Shown piece after piece: positions 32,401 through 43,780 of a stretch of 64,000 nucleotides of DNA. Where the stretch lies: assembly GCA_945643635.1 (NCBI GenBank), contig CALZFC010000349.1:2768501-2832500 (forward strand), given 5' to 3'. The notes under the pieces were generated by a model. The model searched no databases and was not told the origin of the DNA. It saw only the letters and a program-made list of their open reading frames with translations. The translations under genes were made by a program, and so were the position numbers. Within the stretch, counting starts at the first letter, position 1, and each line of letters begins with the position of its first letter. The stretch comes from Allodiplogaster sudhausi (lineage: Eukaryota; Nematoda; Chromadorea; Rhabditida; Diplogasteridae).

Positions 32401-35400
32401 CTCTGGAAAAGAATAATGATAAGTGGACAATTTATAGGGAATGAACTACACGCAGCAGGGCTGCATGAACAGCTGCAATCAGCGGCAGACTATTAAACGG
32501 TTGGAATTGGTCTTTCTCCACCATTCTGATATATTTATAGAGCTTCACATAGGGCTGCAACATTAGGACAAATTTTCTCTAAAGAGAGGAGCAGTAGTAA
32601 AATCAAACATACGTAAAAATTGCCAAATCAGATGTGGCTGCGCCGACCGTCGCATCCCACGTGGCAGCAATACCGCGATAATGCTCTGTCGAACAATGGA
32701 AGATTGTGAGCTGAGCATCTTCTTCGTTCTGTGACATCTTCAGTACAGACCAATATTGAAGAGTTCTGAAATATACTTACATTTCTGGAACTATGACAAA
32801 TCTCGAAAAAATTAAATCGGCTCGAACGGCACTGAGCGGTTCGAGCAGCTAACAATAAGAGCCACGCAATTAAAATTAAATTAGATTCTTCATATATTGA
32901 TAATTCAGCTAATTTAATGAATTTTTTGTATTTTTTTTTTACTTCTTCCGATGCGAGAGCGAAAATTGAAATGATGAATTGAAAAAAAAAACATATAATT
33001 TCGTTGAATAATTTTCCACGATTTATGATTAATATTATCTCGTTGCACTCGAGCCACTCGATCCATATCCCCAGGCTCGTTGGCGGTACTGTGTGTTCAT
33101 ATGCATGTGATGGAAGTTAATATTCCATTCAAAAATATCCATCTAAATCGGATCAATTTGAAAAAAAAGTTGTATGTTTTTGAACAATACAATGGGATAA
33201 TGTATTCACAGTGAAATGCATTCGAACCTTGCGACGACAACGACATTCTCCTGCCAACGACGCCGAGGCAGCCGAACTGGCGTGCTCCTGCTCTCGAGCA
33301 TGCAACACGGTGTCCTTTCTGCCCACACTCTCAACCGCCGAGTAAATGTTTTCATTATTTCCCACTAAATAAATGTATTTATCTATTAATACTTCATTTT
33401 CGATGTGTTTATCTATAAACATTCTCAGGTATCCCTCCCTCAAATACACCGTCGGTACCGGCACTCAGACGGAGCGTGACAAAAGAATTGTTGGTTTCAT
33501 GCTAAAATAAACATAGCCTAGACTTATTGAAGCCTTCAAGAATAGGGGATACATTATTGCTCCTTTGCGTATCTTCGAATGCCTTATCAGACAACCAACC
33601 GTTCAGGAGCAGCAGAAGCCGTTCTGGTCGTCTTCATCCACAGGGATAACTAGAACGACTCAGTCTGATCCAACGACATCTTCGTCGTCTTCGGAAACAT
33701 CTGCAACGTCCTCTTCTCCACTGCCAAATTCGGAGACTTTGTCTACATCAAAATCATCACGTTCCTTCTATTTCTTTTTCTCAACCTAGAATCATTCTTC
33801 TCCACTTTCGAGTACTCGAACTCCCACAACATCGTTCTTCTTTTGAACTCGAAAAAAGAAGAATTCGTTATTCTTTTGATGCTAACTTTTTCAGAGCATT
33901 CTTCTGTTTCCATTCCGGTGACTACTCCAATGTCGATCTCTACAATTACAACAATCGAGACAATTCCTTCATCTTCTCTCACTCTTTCGAATCGTGAGAC
34001 TTCCTCGACGTCAGATTCAACCATTTCGAATGCTTCACATTCGGCCTTCACTATATCGATCTCTTCAACGGAAGTCACTACGACGTCAACGCTCAGCACT
34101 ACTTCAGTCAATATATTTAATTCGTTTATTTAATGTGAAACAGTGTAAGTTATTTACTCATTTCGAGCGAATTCTTCAAATAAAGCAGCAAAGGAGGAAG
34201 ATTTAGATGTTTCTTTAGACCGCGTCTTGCGAGCACCAGGCTACCATCGACCATGCCGTGGCGACCCACTCTCCGTGCTTTTGTACTAATGCTTTTAGTG
34301 AACTAGAATATATCTGCTTAACGTACGGCTGCCATCTTGACCGATTTCCGCGCTGTTCAGGTTTTTATTTTCGAATTTCCATATATAAAAGAATATGAAA
34401 ATGCTAACCTTTCCTCATACCCTTCATACCTCTATTTATACCAAAACTGTTATAATTAAATCTAGCATTTTCTCTTATTTCTTGAACGAAAAGGATTTTC
34501 CGTTTCACTGCTTACATATATGTGGTTAGAACAATCAGTTTAAAGTAGTGCTTTAATCTAATGTTTCTCTTCCAATGCAGCACGTCGTCGTAAGAGAGGA
34601 GCTCAAAATAATAAGGTTAGATAACAAGGTTGCTTTTTCACAATTATTTAGTTAATAACTTATTCAAAACATCCTGGTGAACATTGTTATTATCCAATCT
34701 CAGCGTTGAACAAGTCTTTTTGGCACACAGCTCATTTTCAGAAATACATATGTGTGTATGTCTACAGCCACTTTAGGAGAAAGCTCGAAATTATATAATG
34801 TTCTACAAAGATGTGTTCTATTATTTCAGTGTTACTTCCAAAATTATATTGATAACTACCCGGAACCAGATGTTTTCTGTTCTGACTCTGGAGGCCGACT
34901 GCACATTGCGGAAAATACGTGGGCTCAGAAGTGTAATCTGTCACAGATTAAGGATTGTCCATGTACGCATGCTTTGTATGCAATTAAATGCACTATTATT
35001 GTATGTATTGGTCTATATCATGGCTGAATTTCGTTGATGCTTTTAAATACTTAAAAGAAACACTTGTCAGTACTCGGTCGTCGAAAGAGAGAAGCATCGA
35101 CCAGACAAGACCTTCTGGAGAGCAGCGGCACTGCCGGCGTTAGTTCAGATATAATGACTATGAACATGTGCCCATAGTTTGACAGATGCAGGACGTTTTA
35201 TGGCAAATCGCCAGAATTTATTCTGTTATTTCATGTACTTTTCACATTTTAAAACATGCTTAAAGGAGGGCGAGCATGGTAAAATTGTGAGATTTCAAAT
35301 AGCCTCATTTGTTCAAACTCTGATTTTACCTTAATTTTTCCGTGAGAATATGAGTGCTAACGCCCAGTGTGAACACGGCATATTCGATCTGTCATTAATT

Positions 35401-36084
35401 ATTTTTCATAAATTCAAGCTCGGAAGTTGCGAGCCTTGGAACATCAATTTTGCCTCAGTCGACGCATGTGTCGCATGGTTCGCAACTCATTAGGCATAAA
35501 AAGGAAGTTTGTATTAGCCATTCCAACAACTATTACATATTCAGGTACAAAAAGAACGCACTCATTGTGAACGTCTACTTTGGCACGCTGGCGCAGAAGG
35601 TTTACACGGAGAAGCCTTCGGATACGGTAAGAGTGATGGATCCGAATTTAAAATTATTTATTTGGTTATTTTAAAACTAGATTTCGGACGCTCTCTCCGG
35701 ACAAGCTGGCATCTGGCTCGGCCTTTCTGGCATCACCGTGGTCGAGATTGCGACGTGCCTCTTCGTCATTTGTCTCTACGCTGTTCATCGAATTAAGAGC
35801 CAGGTCCGTGCCAGAAAGACGCTGCCCCACGAAGACGAGACGGTGAGAGGTATTGAATTTGTCTCGAACAATCTGAACACATTTTCCAAATGCAAAGAAC
35901 AGTTATATTCTATCGCCACAACGTTTATTGCGCTTATATTTTGAAAGCATTTTACGGACCAAAAATATTCTAATATGGAGATGCATTATAATATGGAGAT
36001 GTGAAGAAAAACCACTTCATAACTCAGGCAATGGCTGAGAAAGAACCCGCTACAGAGGTGCGACGATTCAGCACCATCCAGTAG
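29451..36084 (+). pseudogene. DEG/ENaC channel, copy 2, extracellular exons lost to a hairpin element
   Basis: Start ATG 29451, eight bases after a cag acceptor suited to trans-splicing. Exon 1 (to about 29581) encodes DFSRWSSVACIRFF; the next encodes ARYLAFPSHM, but its donor reads GA where copy 3 has GT. Exon about 29816-29962 has TVTFCNANPYK. The hairpin at 30060-31640 then replaces the TEC/QC exon and the first half of the YGxC exon, which resumes at 31652 (GIKYGLRMLLTV). Later exons match copy 1: NCRLAIHD (about 31850), GSPYTRC (32101), LACSCSRACN (33215), KYTVGTGT (33430), Ser/Thr-rich segments (33600-34135), a Cys segment near 34870, GSCEPWNINFA (35420), 35545-35626 and TM2 exon 35681-35842 (GIWLGLSG), then FSTIQ and stop TAG. 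The 3' half looks intact; the whole is unlikely to give a normal channel. Confidence 0.75.
30060..31640. mobile_element. Foldback/hairpin element, 1.58 kb, 722-bp arms
   Basis: Arms 30060-30781 and 30919-31640 are reverse complements with only scattered mismatches; a 137-bp spacer lies between. Ends read tccttctaatggc. No open frame of any size and no transposase. It sits inside DEG/ENaC copy 2, where exon sequence present in copy 3 is missing. Could be a MITE of large size or a foldback element; a snap-back duplication of a half-element is an alternative. Confidence 0.9.
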
Positions 36085-36555
36085 ACAAAGTCATTTATCG
36101 CATCCTTTCGGATTTCTCCCTTCTTTCTCTTAAAATTTAGTCAATCCAGTTCTTATTTCAGTATTTAAAATTCTCTCAACATGGTAGTTTTAATGGAATA
36201 AAGGACCACAACTCTTTTTTTTATATTTCCAATGTGATTAGACTATCGAAGATATCGAAACAGTAGATGAGCTTGTGATAAAATGTTGTCTGGCTGGAAA
36301 TGCGCTCCCTCCACTCACGCAATGTAATCTTTTAACTGAAAGTCATTCGATTAATACTGCTTTTAAAAATGTCAATTTTTTTATATTCGCAAAAAACGCA
36401 ACATTATTCTTACATATGTATGTATGTACAAACTAGCTGTGAGACAATATTCTTAATTTTCTCAGTATAGGCGTTACTAGGTCTGACGCCATACTTCAAC
36501 GCAATTACGGCTTGGTCAGAATCTAGCTAATGTAGGTTGCTAGAGACGCGGTGCC
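36085..36555. other. Region between DEG/ENaC copy 2 and U6
   Basis: AT-rich; no gene. The last 60 bp before 36586 should hold the snRNA proximal sequence element (candidate around 36515-36545, not confidently definable). Confidence 0.4.
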
Positions 36556-36562
36556 TTTATAA
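36556..36562 (+). promoter_or_regulatory. Pol III TATA-like box of U6
   Basis: tttataa ends 24 bp before the first base of U6, the expected position of the TATA element of a type 3 Pol III promoter. Confidence 0.6.
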
Positions 36563-36585
36563 CGCCTCCCGAAAAACTAATCCTT

Positions 36586-36690
36586 GTTCATTCCAAATGA
36601 ACACATACTAAAATTGGAACAATACAGAGAAGATTAGCATGGCCCCTGCGCAAGGATGACACGCAAATTCGTGAAGCGTTCCAAATTTTT
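36586..36690 (+). ncRNA. U6: U6 spliceosomal snRNA
   Basis: Complete U6. The 5' stem-loop GTTCA...TGAAC is followed by CATACTAAAATTGGAACA, the ACAGAGA box (ATACAGAGAAGATTAGCATG), the AGC triad region, CGCAAGGATGACACGCAAAT and the 3' end GTGAAGCGTTCCAAATTTTT, which supplies the Pol III terminator. Length about 105 nt as in other animals. The core matches the invariant metazoan sequence without change, and the upstream TATA-like box supports a functional gene rather than a retroposed copy. Confidence 0.97.
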
Positions 36691-37087
36691 TCAGGTTTTC
36701 GTATTTACAAATACTTTTTTACTTTAAAATATAAAATACTAGGTAAAATACGCCCCTTTATTTTTACATGGAGATACCTTTATATATACTTAATGTAAGT
36801 TGATATTTTTAAGTGTAATTTTAACTTTCAGTTGCAGACTTCATTTTTCATCATTTTGTCTTATCTAGTGACTTTTAATGTTACAAGTGAAAAAGTACGA
36901 ATTTCCTGAATAGTCTCTTTCCAGCCTTTGCTATTTAATTTTTACTCATTCAATTGCCAAAAAGGAGGGAGGTCATGGCCATTGTCTGCTTTGATTGCTC
37001 AGCTTCTAGCTCACGAAGTGGTAAGCAGTGGCCGGCACAGCGGTGTCAGCAATCGTTAGACAAAGAAAATGGAGCCTGCCTTCGGAG

Positions 37088-37094
37088 TATAAAA
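37088..37094 (+). promoter_or_regulatory. TATA box of SXP gene B
   Basis: TATAAAA 60 bp before the ATG at 37154, embedded in ggagtataaaagcaaag; a strong Pol II core element. Confidence 0.65.
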
Positions 37095-37153
37095 GCAAAG
37101 AACGAAGAGAAGGGGGCAGAGCAGAATCTTTTCTACTCATCTGATATCATCTG

Positions 37154-38679
37154 ATGTCAAGCTTCGCATTCTTCCTTTCGGCTCTTCTGGCTGTCGTAGG
37201 CAGCAATGCTTGTCAGTGTTTTTTTTTATTACTTACAGTATTTTGTTTCCTCTTTTCAGTAAAAAAAACAAGTATTAAAGATTTTTGAAAAATAAATGAA
37301 AACATTTACATGAATGTTTTCAGTAAGCAATAGCTGGCCGCCGGTGATTCATTCCCTGCCAGAATTCCTGCTCAAAATGGAGAGCGAGCCTAAGAAGGAC
37401 TTTTTCCGAATCGCTTCAAACTCCTCGATGACCCGAATCGCAGTACGGGAGGGGCTACTGGACTGGGCACAGAAGAACGGTGTTGAGGTAAGGGTTTTCT
37501 CTCTCAAGATGAACCAAAAAGAGAGCGAGAGATATCAATAAAAAGAGACTAAGATCGAAAAAAGCAGAGGAATAAAATTAATCTACTCGACAATGCTACA
37601 AATAGAAACTTTTTCTTCAGAAAGAATTTGCCGAATATGCAGAGTGTATAAAGACAGCTTCGAGCGATCGAAAAACAAAGATCACTGATGCAATTCGAAT
37701 GCTGCCGGAGGCATTTGACAAGGTTTCTTTTTATTATATTTACAAAGCCCTTGGTGAAGACCGCCTTCAACCATCAAATAATTTTTCCCCGTTTTAAATA
37801 ACTATTAATTAGTGTCGTAGTTAATGACGATAATTATAATAATAACACATATTAAGCTCTCCACCATCTACGAGAACGCGAGCCTGAGCCGGCAGGAATC
37901 GGCCGATCAGATTAAAGAGACTTTCGAGCTGCTGAGCCCCGATGTCAAGAGACTGATCATGGCCGTATCCATTCCGTCGCTTACTTTCCCTTCTCCTTTC
38001 CTCGGTCGTAAACGCAACGATCCTCGGGCGCAGAGAAAGACTTTCCGCACCCGTCGTAGTGCGGGCTCAGAAGAGCAACCGCTCCAGCGCAAGAACTTCT
38101 TTCCGGCGCCAGGATTCGGCTTACCCGGCTTTGGCATTCCTCCGCCAATGATGCCCCTCATTGTCCCCTACTCTGGCCCGTTCGACGGCTTCGCAGCTGG
38201 CACGTTTGGGCAGTTTCCATTTGGAAGTCCATTCGGGGAACCCTTCGGAGGACCCTTCGGAGGTCCATTCGGGAGTCCTTCCGGAGGACCCTTCGATGGA
38301 CCCTTCGCAGGTCCCTTCGGAGGGCCCTTCGATGGACCCTTCAGTGGACCCTTCGGAGGACCATTCGGAGGCAACCAGGGCGGATTTGGCGGTGGTTTCA
38401 TGCCTGGTTAGAGGAACATTTATTTACCATGGCACTCCATTTTATTATTATTATTACCTATAATTGTTACTAGTCTTGAATATACAAGAAAAAGAAATCA
38501 TTCTAGGCTTCTTTGGTCCAGTTGGCCCGTTTTCGGACGAGTCGAAAGGACTCGTGGACACTCCGCTTCTTCCGGAGAGCAGCACTGTTCAGGCGGATGG
38601 TGAGATAGTGGATGGAGCAGAACAAGACGCAGGCAATGAGAGAGAGCAGGCGACCGAGAGAGAGACGCAGATAGCGTGA
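37154..38679 (+). CDS. SXP/RAL-2 family (DUF148) secreted protein, gene B
   Basis: Five exons: 37154-37211, 37324-37487, 37621-37722, 37857-38406, 38507-38679; all phases fit, about 348 aa. Exon 1 encodes a signal peptide (FAFFLSALLAVVGSNA). Exons 2-4 form the DUF148 helices (LPEFLLKMESEPKKDFFRI, LLDWAQKNG, LSTIYENASLSRQES). A proline/phenylalanine/glycine array of repeated GGPF/GSPF units (about residues 210-290) follows, then an acidic tail (EQDAGNEREQ). The paralog at 17475-18871 has the same exon plan and an FGP motif at the start of its last exon. Extracellular; biochemical role in the family is unclear (metal or lipid binding has been proposed for relatives). TATA box at 37088. Confidence 0.92.
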
Positions 38680-40172
38680 ACGGACGCAGCTCACAGATAT
38701 GTACATGTATGTATCTACTCTGAATGAATCGCTGTTTCTTGGAAACAAAATAATAATAATAGTAATAATCATCAGATATTAGCTTTTTTTTCTTAATAAG
38801 ATATTTGTTTTCTTCTTGCATTTTATATACTCATACATTATTTTTAACGTTTAATTATCTTGAATTGTTTGTAATGTTTTTCACAGAAATTTTTTTAATT
38901 AACAACAAGCAGCACAAGCATGAGAAGCGAAAGAGGAAACGACATTTAAAATATATTTTGTAGGGTGGGTATGTTTATTTCATTACCGCAAAATTAGATG
39001 AAATTGTTGGGCGAGAGGAAGCGACAGCGAGCGAGATAGTGAAAACTGAAGCCTTCCTATCACAACTCATCTCGTTTGTACGATACGAATAGTTTCCAGT
39101 CTCATTCGAGTGATTCCCTTCGCAATAAGAAAGAAATGCGCATGGAGAAAAAAATGGTTGAAAGAAAGAAACCCGTCGCTCCAACCGGGGAAACAAGAAA
39201 CAACTGACTGATAATGAGTGTAGCTCTATAAAACGTCACAATAATAAGGAATTTGAATTATAAATGGAAATGAATGAGTGCTTACATGGAAAAGTCAATT
39301 TGAAATGTGCAGAAATGAAAATAAACGCAACCTTCTTACTGTTTTGCACTGCTTTGCTAACATTTCACATCTGAAACAATGTATTCTTTCATAAATACCT
39401 AAATCAAGGCTAATTTTCGGAAAAGAAAAAGAGTATAAAAGCCGAACAGATTGGGTTAATTGTAGATTCAAGAAAAGCATTTTTATGTTGTCAATTGAAT
39501 GGTCAAAATGGAAAGGAAACATGGGAGCGGGAGCGAACACATTCGGAGACCACTCTGCCGTTAACCACGATGGTAAATCAGTGTCCGGGCGTGGACACAC
39601 CCAGAAAGGAAACATGGGAACGATCATGCACGGACACCACTTGGTAACCAGCCGATGGCGTTGATGGCACTTTCTAAGAAAGATCCAGAGAATGAATATT
39701 ACTGACAACATATGTATAAGGGTGGCAGCTCATAGCGGACACAGTAAAAAGGCGTGAAAAAAATTTTTGTTTTTTAATTATAAAGGCTTATAAAGACAGC
39801 AGATCAGAAAAAGACAAAGAACTTGAGTCCTGGAACCAAGAACTTTCTCTTCTCACGGTACATGTTGAATGATCATCCCCAATGGATACGATAGGGAAAC
39901 AAAAATTGCGAATGACATACGTATTCAATAGGCTTTTTTTATGTCAAATAAAGATGGGTGTGGTCTTTGCCAAAATAGGAAAAGTTTGAATATTATGCAG
40001 CTTTAAGGAAGCTAGAGCTCATTTTTGAATTCGCGCTGTTTCGCCAGTTTTTTATATATTCAAATTCAAAAAGCGCGAAAATTGAAATTAAACAAGGCCA
40101 GCTGCTTTTCCCTCGCTGCAATCTCTTATCTCTTGTCTAATTCATTCTAAAAATGATCTAATGATCTTTCAG
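38680..40172. other. Intergenic, one possible glycine-rich exon
   Basis: On the plus strand 39500-39660 reads GNMGAGANTFGDH...KGNMGTIMHGHH, a Gly/His-rich peptide with an internal repeat, ending near a gtaacc donor. It resembles small secreted glycine-rich peptides of nematodes but lacks a visible start exon. The rest shows no feature. Confidence 0.3.
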
Positions 40173-40529
40173 GTCAAGCCTAGGGGCATTCTGGTGGGAC
40201 CGTCCCGGCGCCCGAACGCTGTCGCGGTGAAGGAAGAAGCGTCGCACAACACGATCGCGGGCGATCATTTCCTCGAGAACCTGCGCCGCGTGCGTGACGG
40301 CTCGCCGACCGCTGCTCGCTCTGCCGCTGCCACCCCGCCATCGCCGCGCCCTTCTACCTCGCGAGAGCCGCCCCGCCCTGCTGCACGCTCGCCTGCAGCC
40401 AACCGCCACTCTCACCGTTCGCCTTCTCCGTCCAGCGCCTCGCTCCGCGCTCCGGACGAGGACTCCGACCTCGACCAGCCGGCCCGTCATCCTGGCCTCG
40501 GTCGGCGCTCCTCAATGCGCAAGACTTAG
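40173..40529 (+). CDS. C-terminal exon of an unidentified gene, Ser/Pro/Arg-rich
   Basis: Opens after a strong acceptor (atctttcag) in phase 0 and runs 118 codons to TAG. It starts VKPRGILVGPSRRPN and continues with a low-complexity Ser-Pro-Arg-Ala tail (SPRPSTSREPPRPAARS) ending SSMRKT. GC-rich compared with its surroundings, which supports coding. The antisense strand is also open because of base composition; the acceptor and stop context favour plus. Upstream exons were not found, and I do not recognise the family. A phosphorylatable cytoplasmic tail is a guess. Confidence 0.45.
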   Translation, partial: VKPRGILVGPSRRPNAVAVKEEASHNTIAGDHFLENLRRVRDGSPTAARSAAATPPSPRPSTSREPPRPAARSPAANRHSHRSPSPSSASLRAPDEDSDLDQPARHPGLGRRSSMRKT

Positions 40530-41690
40530 GCGCTTCGCCTCTCCCTTCTCCTGCTTCCTTCTCCTCATTGGCTCTCTTTTTTCCCGAATCTCTCGCTCGC
40601 TCTTTTGGTATGCGTTGTGACAAGCTTGCGTGCCACTTTCTCTCACATGCTTTCTTGCGTTTAAAACAATATACTTCTCGGAATTCCTTTTTAAAAAATT
40701 TCGAAATTAATGCAACAGCATAGAATTGTCTCTCTAACTGTCTCTCTCTCTCTTAAATCGATATTCCCTTCATGAATAAAGTCCAATGAAACAAATTGTA
40801 TTAAAAAAATAAACAAAAAATTACAATGGTAAGCAAAAAAGAAGTACCGACATGTCATTCTTGTCAGATAATGTGCTCCTGCATTGCATTCACAGGAAAC
40901 CGTGTGCTTGTTCTATGCAAGCCATAAAATAGATGAAAATTTTATAATACTTTACTATCTATGAGCAGCTAAATTGTGACACTAACTGAATCATTTTACT
41001 TGTTCTTGATGATCGGCGTAATATTAGCAACATTATGCGCGCAATTTTATTAATCACTTATATAAGAAATGATACAAGACGAAATTGAGTATAATAAAGA
41101 AGAATGTTGAAGAGAATGTAAAACGATCGTCAGTTGAATGAATAATTTATTTAGCTGGCACTTTGCCAAGGATGTGACTAATTCGGAGCATTTCCCTGGA
41201 TAGTTATTTGTTTTTCTTGTTAGCAACATTTTTCATGTTATTTCTGTGAATCGTGTCTAATGCCCTTCGTAGTTTTGCTATTGAGGTGTAAATTTTCGTT
41301 TATATATCTCAAGAAAGTGCGGCGCAGTGACCTTAGATGTGCATCCAATTCGCCCCCCCTGCACGGCGAGCCCCATATTTCAAGCCTTCATAGCTAACGA
41401 AAACGGCATTTTCCGATCTTTAGACCACTTCCAATCGATTCCTCATATCAGAAAAAACTCCTATAATTTCAAGGGGTTTGTATCTCGGTCCCCAGGGGTC
41501 GTACATACCTCTTCTATAGCTCATTCGACTTAGTTACGGCACCCTGGGTGTTGACTTACGTACAAGTAAACCAGGGAAAGTCAATACCAAGACCCCGATC
41601 CGAAACCCAAATAGCGCGCAGCGCGATACGCGCGCTGACGTTATTGGGGTACTTGGAACGCAGAAATCTGCTTAATAATTGCATGGAAAG
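40530..41690. other. Intergenic, no gene recognised
   Basis: 3' flank of the preceding exon, AT-rich from 40650 on. Short GC-rich patch at 41590-41640 (gcgcgcagcgcgatacgcgcgc) without coding support. Confidence 0.4.
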
Positions 41691-41698
41691 CGCATCCT

Positions 41699-42054
41699 GA
41701 GCAATATAAAAGAGGCTCTCGGAAGTGGAAATCATCTCAATCTCGACTTCTCTCTCAAGCGCAACTACAACAACGAAGACCCGGAGCAGTCCCAGGCACC
41801 CGCAAACCAGCTCCTGCGGGGCCAGGAGTACCAGTTTCAGGCAAGCGCTAACCATTTTATTCCCTGCAGTAGATCATAAAATAAAAAAATTCAACTTATA
41901 GAATGCACAAACTTTAGAATTGTACAACAGCGGTTCGAATCGGTACGAAGGTTTGAGCGAGATTTACAGGCCCGAATACATAAGGAAATTAGCAAAAGAG
42001 AATCCGAAGTGGCTCAGTAGGAACGGGGGATCGGCGGTTACCGGAGAGGCCTGA
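41699..42054 (+). CDS. Two 3' exons of an unidentified gene joined by a GC-AG intron
   Basis: Exon about 41699-41840 (NIKEALGSGNHLNLDFSLKRN...LLRGQEYQFQ) ends with a cag|gcaagc donor. Exon 41902-42054 starts after tatag and reads NAQTLELYNSGSN...KENPKWLSRNGG to TGA. Both are in phase 0 and hydrophilic, so the junction FQ|NAQ is consistent. The 5' end of the first exon is uncertain and no start was found. Family unknown. The antisense strand of 41964-42518 is also open and proline-rich; I regard that as secondary. Confidence 0.4.
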
Positions 42055-43059
42055 GGAGGGTAGTTGGCGGGGTGGGAGACCGGAGGGCGACGGATAGGGG
42101 GCGGCTGGGCAGGATACGAGGGATAGATTGAGATGAGAGACAATACAGTGTTAGATGTCAAATTTCAAATAATAATTTTCGGAACAAAACGAGAATGTAG
42201 CGGACGTTAACGGGTTGGACACGCTAGGGAAACTTCGGCCGGTAAGTCTCGGGGGCAGGGTCATGGAAAGAAAGATAGTATTTTGGCTCATCTGTAACAA
42301 TAAGTCTGAATCTAAATCATCAGCTGTCTAAGAGAATGAGATGCGGCAGCGGCTGGGAGTTGAGTGCCGGGTCGTAGGGCGCTGAGGTAGTTACCGGAGA
42401 GTGCCATCGGCTGGTATCCGCGCGTGGTAGTGTATACGGGCGGCTGGCGGAGAACCGCTGGAGAGGCCTGAGATGTAACTAGGAGAGCGGTCACCCTGAA
42501 GGAGAGAAATAACCTCATGGCTACGGTTAAAAAGTTGTCAATCTTTTAATCTTTTATTACTGCCAAAAAGATGTGGATTTTTTTTAATTATTATTTTTAG
42601 CTTTAAAATGTGACAGTAGCAATCCAAGTGGTGCTTGCGTCCGCTTGGCTAGAAGATGTTATCGTGGATGTTGTGGCTACGGTTTCATAGTCGTCGTAAT
42701 TAACCAATGCTTGCAGAGTTCCAGTACGGTTTAGTTGTGCTTATCCGCGAACGTTTGTTCATTGCACATGTCCTTTTTGCATGAGCAAATATACTTTACT
42801 TTATCTAAAACTCTAATCAAATAACAGAAAAGAAAAATATGCTCTTACTGTTGATTACTATGACTAAAATTAAGAGAGCCTCTCCGTAAGGGCAGAGGTG
42901 GCCCTGCCCCGGGGGAAAGTGTTGGATTTTGGTAACCCAAATTTTATGAGGAGTACCCACTTGCATTGTAAAAGAAATAATGGGGTCAAATTTGTTAGAA
43001 AATTTTTTTTCTTCCCAGTGCATGCAATAGTATAGCAAAACTTTGAGTGTTCATAACTT
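42055..43059. other. Non-coding or unresolved stretch
   Basis: 42300-42520 contains direct repeats of the preceding exon's end (ccggagag, ggagaggcctga) and a minus-strand proline-rich frame (RQPPVYTTTRGYQP) starting with a hydrophobic segment; evidence is too weak to call a gene. 42550-43059 is AT-rich. Confidence 0.3.
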
Positions 43060-43780
43060 CCTTAAAACTTAATATTTTTCAGTTTTCTTTTTTTGTTTTA
43101 TTTGTCATTGGAAAGCATACAAAAAAGATGTTTGATGTGTTTTTTGAAAATTTCAGTTTTGACCAGTTTTAGGCATTTTTCTATTTCAGAAATTGGTTTT
43201 TGGACATTTCAACTATTTTACGGCCCGCGCCGGGGCCAATTAATAGTTGTTAAGAAAGAGGAGAAAAAACTACACAAGATATGTTCTTATGAAGAAAATC
43301 GAAGGATATACATTTTACGAAATTTTGACTTGAACCTGGTGCACTCGCGTTTTTGCTCATTGGGATGAAACTGTATAATTATTTTCAAAGCTTTGTTTTT
43401 GGGATAATATCGAGGTCGATATATTCGCCATTAAATTCTCTATCAGAAAAGGTATCTATCACCGATATACGTATTACCTTGGGACTCAGAGAATGCAGTT
43501 ATATGTTTTTCGAAAAAAAATAATTCAATGATAACTAAACCCTCATTTTTAGTAAAAAGAGGTAGCAAGCCATAGCAATTCTCCATATCATAAGATAGAG
43601 CGAAGAATTCTGCATAACGTATTCCCTTTTCGTGGAATTTGAAGGACATACATTTCCTTTTTTCTATCAATATAGAAGTCTTTCCACGTCATGGAAACGA
43701 CCCATGATATCGAAAGCGCATTCAGCGATCCATAACTTTGCGCAATCTTAATATCAGAAAATCGTAGGTATATCATCTAA
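43060..43780. repeat. Diverged relative of the 30-kb hairpin element's arm
   Basis: 43720-43778 (gcattcagcgatccataact...atcatct) aligns with 30506-30565 and its mirror in the hairpin element (gcattcatcgatccataact). Other stretches such as gttcataacttcc and aaatttcgtt-type motifs recur nearby. It appears to be a single, more degenerate arm into which or beside which the 43781-44284 foldback lies. Confidence 0.5.

Noticed and set aside
40158..40490. Arg-rich minus-strand frame
   Set aside because: Shadow of the GC-rich plus-strand exon that has an acceptor and stop in context.
41964..42518. Minus-strand proline-rich two-exon gene with a signal-like start
   Set aside because: The 5' exon overlaps a better splice acceptor in another frame, and the second exon is antisense to a phase-consistent plus-strand exon.
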